From NCBI RefSeq assembly GCF_036192275.1, contig NZ_CP108088.1, positions 3,101,501 to 3,165,500 of the forward strand: a stretch of DNA of 64,000 nucleotides, read 5' to 3'. This DNA is from Streptomyces sp. NBC_00250 (GTDB lineage Bacteria > Actinomycetota > Actinomycetes > Streptomycetales > Streptomycetaceae). Every line of letters starts with the position of its first letter. Position 1 is the first letter of the stretch. Of this stretch, positions 1 through 13,089 are shown piece by piece. The position numbers and the translations under genes are program-made. A model generated the notes under the pieces. That model was not told where the DNA came from. It saw only the letters and a program-made list of their open reading frames with translations, and ran no database searches.

Positions 1-2
1 AC

Positions 3-956
<954 letters not shown>

Positions 957-966
957 CGCCTACGAA

Positions 967-1003
967 GAAGCGGGGGACGGCGCAGCACGCCGTCCCCCGC
1001 TTC
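967..1003. terminator. Bidirectional terminator between chitinase and DUF2550 gene
   Basis: A 16-bp perfect stem (GAAGCGGGGGACGGCG, 967-982, with its complement 988-1003) closes a CAGCA loop. It lies between two convergent genes, 11 bases after the chitinase stop and 15 bases from the other stop, so it can serve both. Confidence 0.85.
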
Positions 1004-1017
1004 CTCACATGGACGTC

Positions 1018-1470
1018 TCAGGCCACATTGACCCTCTGGCCGGGAGGCGCCGCCTCCAGCCAGGCCATGAAACCCGTCCGGGCGTCCTCGCTCATCGCGA
1101 GCTCCAGACGGACGCCCTCGTACATACAGGGCTGGATCACCATCTCGGAGAGCAGTGCGAGCTCCTCCTCGCCCTCCGGCATCCGGCGCTCCAGGGCCAC
1201 GATGGACGAGCGCTCCAGGGTCCGGCGCGGGCGGGGCGCGTACGAGAAGACCCGGAACCAGGCGATCTCGTCACCGCTGTAACGGGCGACGCCGTACACC
1301 CAGCCCTTGCCGCTCGGATCCGGCTCGTCCGGGACGTTCCAGTGCAGCGAGCAGTCGAAGGTGCCGCCGGCGCGCTGGATCAGCCTCCGGCGCAAGCCGA
1401 AGACGAAGAGCCCGATCACCACCAGTGCGACGACCAGGCCGCACACGAGCAGAGCGAGGAACATCTTCAC
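1018..1470 (-). CDS. DUF2550-family membrane-anchored protein
   Basis: A 150-residue protein of unknown function. Residues 4-26 form one strongly hydrophobic N-terminal segment followed by a short basic stretch (RRR), suggesting a single-pass anchor with the rest in the cytoplasm. The soluble part has the pattern of actinobacterial DUF2550 proteins: a GWVYGVARY segment and an RRTLERSS basic stretch. DUF2550 genes are usual downstream of the ATP synthase operon in actinomycetes, as here. GTG at 1470 sits only three bases after a GAGGAGG ribosome site; the ATG two codons later is also well spaced, so the start is uncertain by two residues. The gap to atpC holds a strong hairpin, so it is probably transcribed separately. 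Confidence 0.8.
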   Translation of the reverse strand: MKMFLALLVCGLVVALVVIGLFVFGLRRRLIQRAGGTFDCSLHWNVPDEPDPSGKGWVYGVARYSGDEIAWFRVFSYAPRPRRTLERSSIVALERRMPEGEEELALLSEMVIQPCMYEGVRLELAMSEDARTGFMAWLEAAPPGQRVNVA

Positions 1471-1537
1471 CGACCTCCTCGCTGCGTCCCGTAGCCGGCA
1501 CCGCCGGCAGAACCGAATACAACCTGCATCTGCATCG

Positions 1538-1586
1538 CCTCAGCCGCGGCACGGTCTGGAAAATTCCAGCCGTGCCGCGGCTGAGG
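1538..1586 (-). terminator. Terminator of the ATP synthase operon
   Basis: A 17-bp perfect stem (1538-1554 with 1570-1586) is extended after one bulged base by a CTGGAA/TTCCAG stem around an AA loop. It lies about 20 bases past the atpC stop and is one of the strongest hairpins in the window. Confidence 0.88.
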
Positions 1587-1606
1587 GCACTACTCTGCGC
1601 GGACCG

Positions 1607-1981
1607 TCAGCGGACCGCTACCGCGCGCAGCCGGACATCGGCGCGCCGCTCGGCGGCCGCGTCGGAATCCGACTTCGCACGCTCCAGCGCGCGCTCGGCG
1701 CGCTGGGCGTCGATCTCGTCCGCCAGCTCGCAGATCTCCGCGAGCAGAGACAGCTTGTCGTCGGCGAACGAGATGAATCCACCGTGGACGGCGGCGACGA
1801 CAGTCGCGCCCTCACTGGTACGGATGGTCACCGGGCCCGACTCCAGCACACCGAGCAGCGGCTGGTGGCCGGGCATGACGCCGATGTCGCCGGAGGTGGT
1901 ACGCGCGATGACCAGGGTGGCCTCGCCGGACCAGACACTCCGGTCCGCGGCGACCAGCTCGACGTGCAGCTCAGCAGCCAA
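1607..1981 (-). CDS. atpC: ATP synthase F1 subunit epsilon
   Basis: Epsilon subunit (124 aa) of the central stalk, which couples rotation to catalysis and can inhibit ATP hydrolysis. The N-terminal beta-sandwich is evident in the AELHVELVAADRSVWSGEA start and the GDIGVMPGHQPLLGVL segment typical of AtpC; the C-terminal helices (AERALERAKSDSDAAAERRA) are present. The start is a TTG (1979-1981) with a well-placed GAGGAG site; no ATG or GTG fits better. It is the last gene of the atp operon, 112 bases after atpD, and is followed by a strong terminator. Confidence 0.95.
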   Translation of the reverse strand: MAAELHVELVAADRSVWSGEATLVIARTTSGDIGVMPGHQPLLGVLESGPVTIRTSEGATVVAAVHGGFISFADDKLSLLAEICELADEIDAQRAERALERAKSDSDAAAERRADVRLRAVAVR

Positions 1982-2093
1982 GGGTGGCTCCTCGGGTCAC
2001 CACCCGGCGGTCGTGCCGGGTGTTGGGGTCAATTCTAGTGGGCGTGGTGAGGGGGGCGGGACCGATCCCGCCCCCCTCGGGAGAGCACGGGGC

Positions 2094-4453
<2,360 letters not shown>

Positions 4454-4473
4454 GAGTCAGGTCCCTTCCGTCG

Positions 4474-6072
4474 TCACTTCGAGACGTTGACGGCGGCAGG
4501 AGCGTCCTCGCCCAGCAGCTTGCCGTCAGAGGTCTCGAACTGCTTCTTGAACTCCGCGATGGCGTCGCCCACGGCCTGCAGGGTGTCGTCGGACATCTTG
4601 CCGCCCTCACGGATGGAGGTCATGAGGCCCGAGTGGCTCTGGCGCAGGTACGCCAGGAGCTCGGCCTCGAAGCGGCGGATGTCGACGACCGGGACGTCGT
4701 CCATCTTGCCGGTGGTACCGGCCCAGACGGAGACGACCTGGTTCTCGGTGGGCATCGGCTGGTACTGAGCCTGCTTGAGCAGCTCGACCATGCGCTGTCC
4801 ACGCTCCAGCTGCGCCTTGGAGGCGGCGTCCAGGTCGGAACCGAAGGCGGCGAACGCCTCCAGCTCACGGAACTGGGCCAGGTCCACACGGAGGCGACCG
4901 GAGATCTGCTTCATCGCCTTGTGCTGGGCGGAGCCACCGACACGCGAGACCGAGATACCGACGTTCAGGGCCGGACGCTGGCCGGCGTTGAACAGGTCGG
5001 ACTCCAGGAAGCACTGGCCGTCGGTGATGGAGATGACGTTGGTCGGGATGAACGCCGACACGTCGTTCGCCTTGGTCTCGACGATCGGGAGACCGGTCAT
5101 CGAACCGGCACCCAGCTCGTCCGAGAGCTTCGCGCAGCGCTCGAGCAGACGCGAGTGCAGGTAGAAGACGTCACCCGGGTAGGCCTCACGGCCCGGCGGG
5201 CGGCGCAGCAGCAGCGACACGGCGCGGTAGGCGTCGGCCTGCTTCGACAGGTCGTCGAAGACGATCAGGACGTGCTTGCCCTGGTACATCCAGTGCTGAC
5301 CGATGGCGGAGCCGGTGTACGGCGCCAGGTACTTGAAGCCGGCCGGGTCGGACGCCGGGGCGGCGACGATCGTCGTGTACTCGAGCGCGCCGGCCTCTTC
5401 CAGGGCGCCACGCACGGAGGCGATGGTCGAGCCCTTCTGACCGACGGCGACGTAGATGCAGCGAACCTGCTTGTTCACGTCGCCCGAGCGCCAGTTGTCG
5501 CGCTGGTTGATGATCGTGTCGACACACAGAGCGGTCTTGCCGGTCTGACGGTCACCGATGATCAGCTGACGCTGACCACGGCCGACCGGCGTCATGGCGT
5601 CGACGGCCTTGTAGCCGGTCTCCATCGGCTCGTGCACCGACTTACGGGCCATAACGCCCGGGGCCTGCAGCTCGAGGGCGCGGCGGCCCTCGGTCGCGAT
5701 CTCGCCGAGACCGTCGATCGGGTTGCCGAGCGGGTCGACGACGCGACCCAGGTAACCCTCACCGACACCGACGGAGAGGACCTCGCCGGTGCGCTGCACC
5801 GACTGACCCTCCTCGATGCCGCTGAACTCGCCGAGGACGATCGCACCGATCTCGCGCTCTTCGAGGTTCAGCGCGAGACCGAGGGTCCCGTCCTCGAACT
5901 TCAGCAGCTCGTTCGCCATGGCCGAGGGAAGACCCTCGATCTTCGCGATACCGTCACCGGCCAGGCTGACCGTGCCGACCTCCTCGCGCGAGGCCGCGTC
6001 CGGCTGGTACGACTGGACAAAGTTCTCCAGTGCGTCCCGGATCTCCTCCGGCCGGATCGTGAGCTCCGCCAT
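4474..6072 (-). CDS. atpA: ATP synthase F1 subunit alpha
   Basis: Non-catalytic nucleotide-binding alpha subunit (532 aa). The P-loop is GDRQTGKT, and the [20 protein letters not shown] context and the [11 protein letters not shown] region are typical. The reading frame extends upstream, but [11 protein letters not shown] is chosen as the start because family members begin this way and a GGAG-type site precedes the ATG at 6072. A 149-base spacer with a small hairpin separates it from atpH, the largest gap among the F1 genes. Confidence 0.97.
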   Translation of the reverse strand: MAELTIRPEEIRDALENFVQSYQPDAASREEVGTVSLAGDGIAKIEGLPSAMANELLKFEDGTLGLALNLEEREIGAIVLGEFSGIEEGQSVQRTGEVLSVGVGEGYLGRVVDPLGNPIDGLGEIATEGRRALELQAPGVMARKSVHEPMETGYKAVDAMTPVGRGQRQLIIGDRQTGKTALCVDTIINQRDNWRSGDVNKQVRCIYVAVGQKGSTIASVRGALEEAGALEYTTIVAAPASDPAGFKYLAPYTGSAIGQHWMYQGKHVLIVFDDLSKQADAYRAVSLLLRRPPGREAYPGDVFYLHSRLLERCAKLSDELGAGSMTGLPIVETKANDVSAFIPTNVISITDGQCFLESDLFNAGQRPALNVGISVSRVGGSAQHKAMKQISGRLRVDLAQFRELEAFAAFGSDLDAASKAQLERGQRMVELLKQAQYQPMPTENQVVSVWAGTTGKMDDVPVVDIRRFEAELLAYLRQSHSGLMTSIREGGKMSDDTLQAVGDAIAEFKKQFETSDGKLLGEDAPAAVNVSK

Positions 6073-6118
6073 CTGGGTTCCCTGCTCTCCTTGTTGGGCC
6101 CGAAGTTTCTTAAGGGGT

Positions 6119-6136
6119 CTGGGGGCCGACCCCCAG
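6119..6136. other. Intercistronic hairpin between atpH and atpA
   Basis: CTGGGGG-CCGA-CCCCCAG forms a seven-pair stem in the 149-base spacer inside the operon. It is too short to be a convincing terminator here. It may mark an RNA processing or stability site that sets the subunit ratio, which is an inference. Confidence 0.4.
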
Positions 6137-6221
6137 GAATCTTCTGCAATCTCTGCACGGCCCAACCGGGCCGCTGGTGATGCTGTGTAGCTGTGATGCC
6201 TTGTGCTGCTGGTGACGGTCG

Positions 6222-7037
6222 TCAGCCGGCCAGGCGGCGGGTCGCCTCGTCGAGACGCTCCGCGATCGAGCCGTTGATGACCTCGTCGCCGACCTGCACC
6301 GTGATCCCGCCGAGGACCGAGGGGTCCACGTCCAGGTTCAGGTGCATCTCGCGGCCGTACAGCTTGGCCAGTACGGCTCCGAGGCGCTGCTTCTGCTGGT
6401 CCGACAGCGGCACCGCCGTGGTGACGACGGCGACCATCCGGTTCCGGCGCGCCGCGGCGAGCTTGGAGAGGGACTCGAGTCCCGCTTCCAGGCTACGTCC
6501 CCGGGGCTGGGTCACCAGACGGACGACCAGACGCTCGGTGGCGGCGTTGGCCTTGCCGCCGAGCAGGCTGCGGAGCAGCGCGCCCTTGGCGGTGGCCGTG
6601 GCGGCCTTGTCCGTCAGCGCCGAGCGGAGCTCGGGGCTGGAGGACACGATCCGGCCGAAGCGGAACAGCTCGTCCTCGACGCCGTCGAGGGCGCCCGCCT
6701 TCTGCGCCGCGGTGAGGTCGGCGATGTTCGCCAGCTCCTCGGCCGCGTCGACCAGGTCACGCGAACGCGACCAGCGGGAACGCACCATGCCGGACACCAG
6801 GTCGACGGTTTCGCCACCCACCTGACCGGTCAGGAGTCGCTGCGCGAGCTCGGCCTTGGCCTCACCCGACTGCGCGGGGTCGGTCAGGACCCGACGCAGC
6901 GACACCTCGCGGTCGAGCAGCGTGGTGACGGAGGCCAGCTCGTCCGCGAGCTTCGTCGCGTCGACCGACGTGTTGTCGGTCAGCGCGTCGAGGGACTCAC
7001 GTCCGGCGGCCAGTGCCTCGCGACTCGCTCCGTTCAT
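6222..7037 (-). CDS. atpH: ATP synthase F1 subunit delta
   Basis: Peripheral-stalk delta subunit (271 aa), which ties the b subunit to the top of F1. It is about 90 residues longer than the E. coli protein; a long delta with an N-terminal extension is usual in streptomycetes. The C-terminal part shows the family pattern ([21 protein letters not shown] ... [20 protein letters not shown]). The ATG overlaps the atpF stop by four bases (ATGA), indicating coupled translation. Confidence 0.95.
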   Translation of the reverse strand: MNGASREALAAGRESLDALTDNTSVDATKLADELASVTTLLDREVSLRRVLTDPAQSGEAKAELAQRLLTGQVGGETVDLVSGMVRSRWSRSRDLVDAAEELANIADLTAAQKAGALDGVEDELFRFGRIVSSSPELRSALTDKAATATAKGALLRSLLGGKANAATERLVVRLVTQPRGRSLEAGLESLSKLAAARRNRMVAVVTTAVPLSDQQKQRLGAVLAKLYGREMHLNLDVDPSVLGGITVQVGDEVINGSIAERLDEATRRLAG

Positions 7038-7579
7038 CGGACGGCCTCCGCCTTCTCCTCGAGCTCGTCGAGGAAGCGGTCGATCGTCCGGCTCTGGCGG
7101 GCGGTGTCCTCGAGGGACTCGCCCACCAGCTTGCCGGCCAGGTCGGTGGCGAGCTTGCCCACGTCCTGACGCAGCGAAGCGGAAGCGGCCTTGCGATCGG
7201 CCTCGATCTGCGTGTGGCCGGCCGCGATGATCTCCTCGCGCTGGCGCTGGCCTTCCGCCTTCATCTCCTGGATGATCGCGGTGCCCTGCTCCGTCGCCTC
7301 CTGGCGAAGACGCGCGGCCTCGTGGCGGGCCTCGGCGAGCTGGGCCTTGTACTGCTCCAGCACGCTCTGAGCCTCGATCTGGGCCGACTCGGCCTTCTCG
7401 ATGCCGCCCTCGATGGCCTCGCGGCGCTGCTCCAGAACCTTGTTGATGTTCGGGAGGAGCTTCTTGGCGAGGAAACCGAAGACGATGACGAAGGCGATCA
7501 GGCCGATGACGAGCTCGTCGAGATGCGGGATCAGAGGAGGCTGGGGCTCCTCCGCCTGCGCAAGAAGCAGCGCGTTCAC
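7034..7579 (-). CDS. atpF: ATP synthase Fo subunit b
   Basis: Peripheral-stalk subunit b (181 aa). One membrane helix near residues 24-42 (LVIGLIAFVIVFGFLAKKL) is followed by a long charged helix rich in E, Q, A and R, typical of the dimeric stalk. The start is GTG (7577-7579) behind a GGAAGG site. It lies 41 bases after atpE and overlaps atpH by four bases. Confidence 0.95.
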   Translation of the reverse strand: MNALLLAQAEEPQPPLIPHLDELVIGLIAFVIVFGFLAKKLLPNINKVLEQRREAIEGGIEKAESAQIEAQSVLEQYKAQLAEARHEAARLRQEATEQGTAIIQEMKAEGQRQREEIIAAGHTQIEADRKAASASLRQDVGKLATDLAGKLVGESLEDTARQSRTIDRFLDELEEKAEAVR

Positions 7580-7620
7580 ATCAGTGCCTTCCGTAAAAAG
7601 GTTTGGGCTGTCGGTCCGAT

Positions 7621-7959
<339 letters not shown>

Positions 7960-7976
7960 CTACGGGCCGGGACGGC

Positions 7977-8786
7977 TCAGTGGTGCTCGGAGAGGGCGCC
8001 CTGGATGTAGCTGCAAGCCAGGAGCACGAAGACGTACGCCTGGACGGCCTGGATGAAGAGCTCGAAGGCGGTCATCACGAGGACCATCACGAACGAGGCG
8101 CCGGCGTAGACGAAGCCCAGGCCGTTCATGAGGTACCAGGTGGCCAGCGAGAACATCACGATCAGCAGGTGACCGGCGAACATGTTCGCGAACAGTCGCA
8201 CCGCGTGCGTGAAGGGCCGGATGAGGAGGTTCGAGAAGAACTCGAGGACGACGACCATCGGGAGGATCGCACCGAGGGACTTGTCGTAGCCGACGATGTT
8301 CTTCCAGCCGCCCACGAAGCCGTGCTTCTTGAAAGTGAGCGAGATCCACATGACATACACGATCAGCGCGAGACCGGCCGGGAAGGCGATCAGCGAGGTG
8401 ACCGGGAACTGGGCGAGCGGAATGATCGACCAGAGGTTCATGATCCAGACGAAGAAGAACAACGACACCATGAAGGGGACGTACTTCTCGCCGTCCTTCT
8501 TGCCGATGATCTCGTAGACGATGCCGCGGCGGACGAAGTCGTAACCGGCCTCGCCGACCATCTGCATCTTGCCGGGGATCAGCTTGGGCTTGTTGAAGGC
8601 GGCCCAGAAGAACCCGACGACCACGATGGAACCGAGGAGCGCGAGCAGCATCGGCTTCGTGATCTCGATGCCGGCCACCGTGGCGATGGGCTCGTACATG
8701 AACGTGTGCAGGCCCGGCGCCGGGAAGCCACATCCACTGAAGATGTGGCAATCCGGGTCGAAGGCAAGCGTCTGGTCAGCACTCAC
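7977..8786 (-). CDS. atpB: ATP synthase Fo subunit a
   Basis: Membrane subunit a (269 aa) that forms the proton half-channels against the c ring. Several hydrophobic helices are clear, and the penultimate region holds the RPFTHAVRLFANMFAGHLL segment with the essential arginine (VRLFANM). A start 12 codons upstream is possible, but GTG at 8786 has an ideal AAGGAG site and is preferred. It lies 89 bases before atpE and 222 bases after atpI. Confidence 0.95.
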   Translation of the reverse strand: MSADQTLAFDPDCHIFSGCGFPAPGLHTFMYEPIATVAGIEITKPMLLALLGSIVVVGFFWAAFNKPKLIPGKMQMVGEAGYDFVRRGIVYEIIGKKDGEKYVPFMVSLFFFVWIMNLWSIIPLAQFPVTSLIAFPAGLALIVYVMWISLTFKKHGFVGGWKNIVGYDKSLGAILPMVVVLEFFSNLLIRPFTHAVRLFANMFAGHLLIVMFSLATWYLMNGLGFVYAGASFVMVLVMTAFELFIQAVQAYVFVLLACSYIQGALSEHH

Positions 8787-9008
8787 CGCGGGCTCCTTCA
8801 GCGTGGCGCATAGGTACGGCAACCTCGTTGTGTCGGCGCGGCACGCAGCCGCGGGTCGGCACTGGACTGGTCTTACGGATAAGGGGGCGGCGGTTCGGCA
8901 TCGAGCCTCGCGCTGGGACAGGCGTCTCGGATGCCCGCGCCCGCAATGCCGCAGTTGGCACCGGACGATAGCAGGAAGCCGAAGGCGGCTTTATCCCGGC
9001 CCTACCCT

Positions 9009-9422
9009 TCACGACTTCGACCCCGTGTTTCCGGGGTCGATGTACGTGATCTTGGCCTTCATGTAGGCGCGGGCCTGTGCGGCGACCCACACCACGGTCG
9101 TCGCGAGCAGCGTGAAAGCGAAGGCCTTGAAGTCGAACAGCGTGGTGTTCTTGAGCAAAGCCAGGAAGATGAAGAGCAACAGCAACTGGGCCGTGTAGAG
9201 CATGAGCCCCATGGCCTGGAACAGATGCGGGAGCGACTTCGCCGTCCGCTGCAGGACGAGCTGACCGATCCCCATGAAGAGGAGCACGACCAGAGTGCCG
9301 ACCACGGCGCCGAGCGCGCCCTTGCCACCGGCGACCACGCCACTGATGACCGTGGCGATCGCGCCGACGGCTGCGGTGGGTACGGCGGTGTGCAGAAGGA
9401 TGCGTGCGTCGTTGGACGGCAT
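9009..9422 (-). CDS. atpI: AtpI-like membrane protein of the ATP synthase operon
   Basis: A 137-residue protein with four hydrophobic segments (about 13-32, 37-55, 72-91 and 98-117), at the first position of the atp operon. AtpI proteins are membrane chaperones or Mg/Ca transport factors that assist c-ring assembly in some bacteria; sequence conservation is low, so the call rests mainly on topology, length and position. The ATG at 9422 follows a GGAG site; the longer frame upstream has no such site. Confidence 0.8.
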   Translation of the reverse strand: MPSNDARILLHTAVPTAAVGAIATVISGVVAGGKGALGAVVGTLVVLLFMGIGQLVLQRTAKSLPHLFQAMGLMLYTAQLLLLFIFLALLKNTTLFDFKAFAFTLLATTVVWVAAQARAYMKAKITYIDPGNTGSKS

Positions 9423-9590
9423 GGCGGTGTCTCCGCTTGCTGGAGGGGGCGATGGTGTCGTCGAGGACGAGCGTAAGCCCGGTCCGAGGTGGGTCTCGGG
9501 GCCAACAGACCGTCGCACTACGGTCTTTCGGCACTGTCGCCGGGTCTCGTGAACGGTATCACAAACTATTTGAATAGGTCTTTACCCATA

Positions 9591-9612
9591 AGGTGTGCCA
9601 ACTGTCACACCT
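9591..9612 (-). promoter_or_regulatory. Inverted repeat in the atp operon promoter region
   Basis: AGGTGTG-N8-CACACCT lies about 170 bases upstream of atpI in the only A+T-rich patch of the 262-base gap between atpI and the wecA-like gene. Read on the minus strand it contains TTGGCA, which could be a -35 element with AT-rich sequence downstream near 9565-9585. A repressor or activator site over the atp promoter is an inference. Confidence 0.4.
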
Positions 9613-9684
9613 GAGAGCTACCCCGCGCGTGTGTGCACGACGAGAAGGCGCCTTGTGTGCTAATGGCCGCGTGTGCGGCTTTCG

Positions 9685-10998
9685 TCAACTTGGCGTTCCG
9701 GCCTTCCGCCTGTCGGTGAAGCGCCCGCGGTTGCCGATGGCGGTGGCGCCGTTGATCCCGGCGGGCACCGGAATCCGCTCCTCCTCGACCACGACCGGGT
9801 CCGGAGCGGTCTCCACCGCGAGGGCGCGCTTGCGGCGCCGGTAGCGGGGCGGTACGACGGACTCGGCCCAGCGGGGTGCGCGCGGTGTGAAGCGCGGCAG
9901 CAGAAGCAGCACCAGGCCGATCGCGCTGAGCGCGACGACGCAGAGGACGATCCACATCGAGGCCGAGTGGACCGAGTACGCCAGCGTCCCGAAGGCGATG
10001 AGCGCCGACCAGAAGTACATGATCAGGACCGCGCGGCTGTGCGAGTGCCCGATCTCCAGGAGCCGGTGGTGCAGGTGCCCGCGGTCGGCCGCGAACGGCG
10101 ACTGGCCCTTCCACGTACGGCGCACGATCGCCAGGACCAGGTCCGCCATCGGGATCGCGATGATCGACAGCGGCAGCATCAGCGGGATGAAGACCGGCAG
10201 TGCGGCGTGCGTGGCCTGACGCGTCGAGCCCTCGAAGATCTTCAGCGCGTCGGGGTCGACCTGACCGGTGATCGAGATGGCCGAGGCCGCCAGGATCAGA
10301 CCGATCAGCATCGAGCCGGAGTCGCCCATGAAGATCCGCGCCGGATGCATGTTGTGCGGCAGGAAGCCCAGGCACATGCCCATGAGGATGACGGTGAAGA
10401 GCGTCGCGGGGGCGGCGGCCTCGATCGTGTAGCCGTACCAGAGGCGATAGGCGTACAGGAAGAACGCGGCGGCGGCGATGCAGACCATGCCGGCGGCGAG
10501 ACCGTCGAGACCGTCGACGAAGTTGACCGCGTTGATGGTGAGGACGACCAGGGCGACGGTCAGGAGCGTGCCCTGCCACGGGGTCAGCGAGACGACGCCG
10601 ACACCCGGGATCGGCAGCCACAGGATGGTCAGACCCTGGGCGACCATGACGCCCGCCGAGATCATCTGCGCGCCCAGCTTGATCAGCGCGTCCAGCTCGA
10701 ACTTGTCGTCGAGGACGCCGATCAGCCAGATCAGGGCGGCACCGGAGAGCAGGGCCCGCGGCTCGTTGGAGAGCTCGAAGACGCTGTTCAGGTTCTGCAG
10801 GTGGTCGGCGACGAGCAGTCCCGCGCACAGCCCGAAGAACATGGCGATGCCACCGAGCCGCGGAGTCGGTTCTCGGTGTACGTCTCGCGCACGGATCTCC
10901 GGCATCGCCCCGGTCGCGATGGCGAACTTCCGCACCGGACCGGTGAGCAGATAGGTCACCGCGGCCGTGACACAGAGCGTCAGCAGGTAATCACGCAC
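9685..10998 (-). CDS. Polyprenyl-phosphate sugar-1-phosphate transferase (MraY/WecA/TagO family)
   Basis: Integral membrane enzyme (437 aa) that transfers a sugar-1-phosphate, probably GlcNAc-1-P, from UDP-sugar to undecaprenyl phosphate to start a cell-wall polymer. About ten membrane helices are visible. Family signatures are the aspartate pair in GVLDDKFELD, the NAVNFVDGLDGLAAG motif and the PHNMHPARIFMGDSGS loop, closer to WecA/TagO than to MraY. The C-terminus is basic and cytoplasmic. GTG at 10998 (VRDYLLT) has GGGG six bases upstream and is preferred over GTG at 11037. It follows glyA and precedes atpI. The exact sugar cannot be read. Confidence 0.88.
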   Translation of the reverse strand: MRDYLLTLCVTAAVTYLLTGPVRKFAIATGAMPEIRARDVHREPTPRLGGIAMFFGLCAGLLVADHLQNLNSVFELSNEPRALLSGAALIWLIGVLDDKFELDALIKLGAQMISAGVMVAQGLTILWLPIPGVGVVSLTPWQGTLLTVALVVLTINAVNFVDGLDGLAAGMVCIAAAAFFLYAYRLWYGYTIEAAAPATLFTVILMGMCLGFLPHNMHPARIFMGDSGSMLIGLILAASAISITGQVDPDALKIFEGSTRQATHAALPVFIPLMLPLSIIAIPMADLVLAIVRRTWKGQSPFAADRGHLHHRLLEIGHSHSRAVLIMYFWSALIAFGTLAYSVHSASMWIVLCVVALSAIGLVLLLLPRFTPRAPRWAESVVPPRYRRRKRALAVETAPDPVVVEEERIPVPAGINGATAIGNRGRFTDRRKAGTPS

Positions 10999-11116
10999 GG
11001 GCTGCCCCACAGGAATCGCTGGCCATCTCAGCCCCACACCCTAGCCGTGCCGTCCATGTGCTTGGAGACACCTGGACCCCCCGAACGGTTGCACAGCGAC
11101 TTTCCGTGATCTTTCC

Positions 11117-12364
11117 TCAGCGTCCATACGGGGGAAATCGGCCGGTCAGAGCCCGTACCTCCCCCCGTACCCTCGCCGTCTCCGCGGCGTCGTCACGCAG
11201 TGCGGCGGTGAACAAGGCGGCGATCCGCGCCATCTCCGGGGCGCCCATCCCCTGGGTGGTGACGGCGGCCGTACCGAGCCGGATCCCGCGCCCCTCCCCG
11301 TACGGCAGGGCGCAGGTGTCGAGGACCATGCCGGCGGCGGCGAGCCGGGAGCGTGCGGTGCGGCCGTCGACGCCGAGGGGTGCGGAGTCGGCGGTGATCA
11401 GGTGGGTGTCGGTGCCGCCGGTGGTCAGCGCGAAGCCCTCGGCGGCGAGCGCGGCCGCCATGACGCGGGCGTTCTCGACCACCTGATGGGCGTACGCGGT
11501 GAACGCCGGGGTGGACGCCTCGCCGAAGGCCACCGCCTTGGCCGCGATCGTGTGCATCTGGGCGCCGCCCTGGGTGAACGGGAACACCGCGCGGTCGATC
11601 CGCCCCGCGAGGTCCGAGCCGCACAGGACCATTCCGCCGCGCGGACCGCGCAGCACCTTGTGGGTGGTCGCGCAGACGACGTCGGCGTACGGGACGGGGC
11701 TGGGCGCCGCTCCCCCGGCGACCAGACCGATGGGATGGGCGGCGTCGGCGATGAGATAGGCGCCGATCTCGTCGGCGATCTCGCGGAAGGTCGCGTAGTC
11801 GAGGTGCCGGGGGTACGAGATGGAACCGCACACGATCGCCTTGGGGCGGTGGTGGCGGGCGAGGGCGGCGACCTGCTCGTAGTCGACGAGCCCGGTCTCG
11901 GCGTCGACGCCGTACGGCACGAAGTCGAACCAGCGCCCGGAGAAGTTGGCGGGCGAACCGTGGGTGAGGTGCCCACCGTGGTCCAGGCCCATGGCCAGGA
12001 CCGTGTCACCGGGCCTCAGAAGGGCCGCGTACGCCGCCAGGACGGCCGAGGAGCCCGAATGTGCCTGGACGTTCGCATGGTCGGCCCCGAAGAGCGCGGT
12101 GGCCCGCTCCACGGCGATCCGCTCGGCGGCGTCGGCGTACTCGCAGCCACCGTGGTGACGTGCGCCGGGATACCCCTCGGCGTACTTGTTGGCCAGCGGG
12201 GAACCGAGGGCTGCGAGGACCGCGGGCGAGGTGAAGTTCTCGGCGGCGATCAACTGCAGGCTGTCGGCCTGCCGACGCACCTCGCCGAGCAGCACGTCGG
12301 CGATCTCCGGGTCCTGTCGGCGCAGGACGTCGAGAGCCTCATCGGGGGGAGCGGTGACCGACAT
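11117..12364 (-). CDS. glyA: Serine hydroxymethyltransferase
   Basis: PLP enzyme (415 aa) that converts serine and tetrahydrofolate into glycine and 5,10-methylene-THF. The ADSLQLIAAENFTS start, the NKYAEGYPGARHHGGCEYAD segment and the PLP-lysine motif TTHKVLRGPRGG are diagnostic. ATG at 12364 (MSVTAPPDE) is chosen because family homology starts shortly after it; the upstream open frame is a shadow. It lies 77 bases after the phosphatase-like gene in the same direction. The sequence differs somewhat from the most common bacterial form (HGGCEYAD rather than YGGCEYVD), so it may be one of two paralogues. Confidence 0.9.
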   Translation of the reverse strand: MSVTAPPDEALDVLRRQDPEIADVLLGEVRRQADSLQLIAAENFTSPAVLAALGSPLANKYAEGYPGARHHGGCEYADAAERIAVERATALFGADHANVQAHSGSSAVLAAYAALLRPGDTVLAMGLDHGGHLTHGSPANFSGRWFDFVPYGVDAETGLVDYEQVAALARHHRPKAIVCGSISYPRHLDYATFREIADEIGAYLIADAAHPIGLVAGGAAPSPVPYADVVCATTHKVLRGPRGGMVLCGSDLAGRIDRAVFPFTQGGAQMHTIAAKAVAFGEASTPAFTAYAHQVVENARVMAAALAAEGFALTTGGTDTHLITADSAPLGVDGRTARSRLAAAGMVLDTCALPYGEGRGIRLGTAAVTTQGMGAPEMARIAALFTAALRDDAAETARVRGEVRALTGRFPPYGR

Positions 12365-12441
12365 GTCACCAATGTAGGCACGCACTCCCCCACGCGCCCC
12401 CTGACAGCGGTCAGTCGCGCGCCCGCGCCCCCTGACAGCAG

Positions 12442-13089
12442 TCAGTCGCGCGCCCGTACCCCGGTCAGCGCCGTCACCACCGGATCCAGTGCCTGGTTGA
12501 TCTCGTCGCCGATCGAGCGGAAGAAGGTGATCGGGGCGCCGTACGGGTCGTTGACCTCGTCCGCGTCCACCGAGGGGGCCAGGAGCCACCCGCGTAGAGC
12601 CGCCGCCGCGCGGACCAGGGCACGCGCGCGTTCCACCATGCCCTCGTCGCGGGCGTCCGGGAGCGTGGCCGGGTCGATCGCGCGGACCAGGCGGGTGAAC
12701 TCCTTCAGGGTGAAGGTGCGCAGACCCGCCGAGTGGCCCATCGAGATGACCTGGGCGCGGTGGTCGCGGGTCGCCGTGAGGACCAGGTCCGCGCGGATGA
12801 CGTGCTCGTCGAGGAGCTCGCGCCCCACGAAGCCGCTGTAGTCCGCGCCGAAGTCGGCGAGGACCAGTTCCGCGTTGGCCTCCATCGGGGCGCCCTCGTG
12901 GCCCCAGGTGCCCGCGCTCTCCACGATCAGGCCGCCGCCGAGAGGGTCTCCGAGACGGTCGCTCAGGGCATGGCGGGTCAGCCGCTCGGTGATCGGCGAG
13001 CGGCAGACGTTGCCGGTGCTGACGTGGAGGATGCGGAAGGTGTTGCTGTCGTCGAACCCCGCTATGCCACGCCCCTCAGGGGCGGTCAA
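12442..13089 (-). CDS. Low-molecular-weight protein-tyrosine-phosphatase-like protein with altered active site
   Basis: A 215-residue protein with the LMW-PTP fold. The P-loop, normally CxGNxCRSP, reads VSTGNVCRSPITE: the catalytic first cysteine is a serine (codon AGC, bases 13018-13020), while the second cysteine, the arginine and the C-terminal general-acid motif (NDPYG) remain. It may therefore be a phosphate-binding or regulatory pseudo-phosphatase, or have very low activity. The start is inferred as TTG (13087-13089) overlapping the stop of the preceding sua5-type gene; no ATG or GTG lies before the P-loop. The operon context is cell-wall and translation genes. Confidence 0.75.
   Translation of the reverse strand: MTAPEGRGIAGFDDSNTFRILHVSTGNVCRSPITERLTRHALSDRLGDPLGGGLIVESAGTWGHEGAPMEANAELVLADFGADYSGFVGRELLDEHVIRADLVLTATRDHRAQVISMGHSAGLRTFTLKEFTRLVRAIDPATLPDARDEGMVERARALVRAAAALRGWLLAPSVDADEVNDPYGAPITFFRSIGDEINQALDPVVTALTGVRARD

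Noticed and set aside
12365..12589. 75-residue N-terminal extension of glyA
   Set aside because: The extension is R/G-rich with no homology pattern; the ATG at 12364 matches the family N-terminus.
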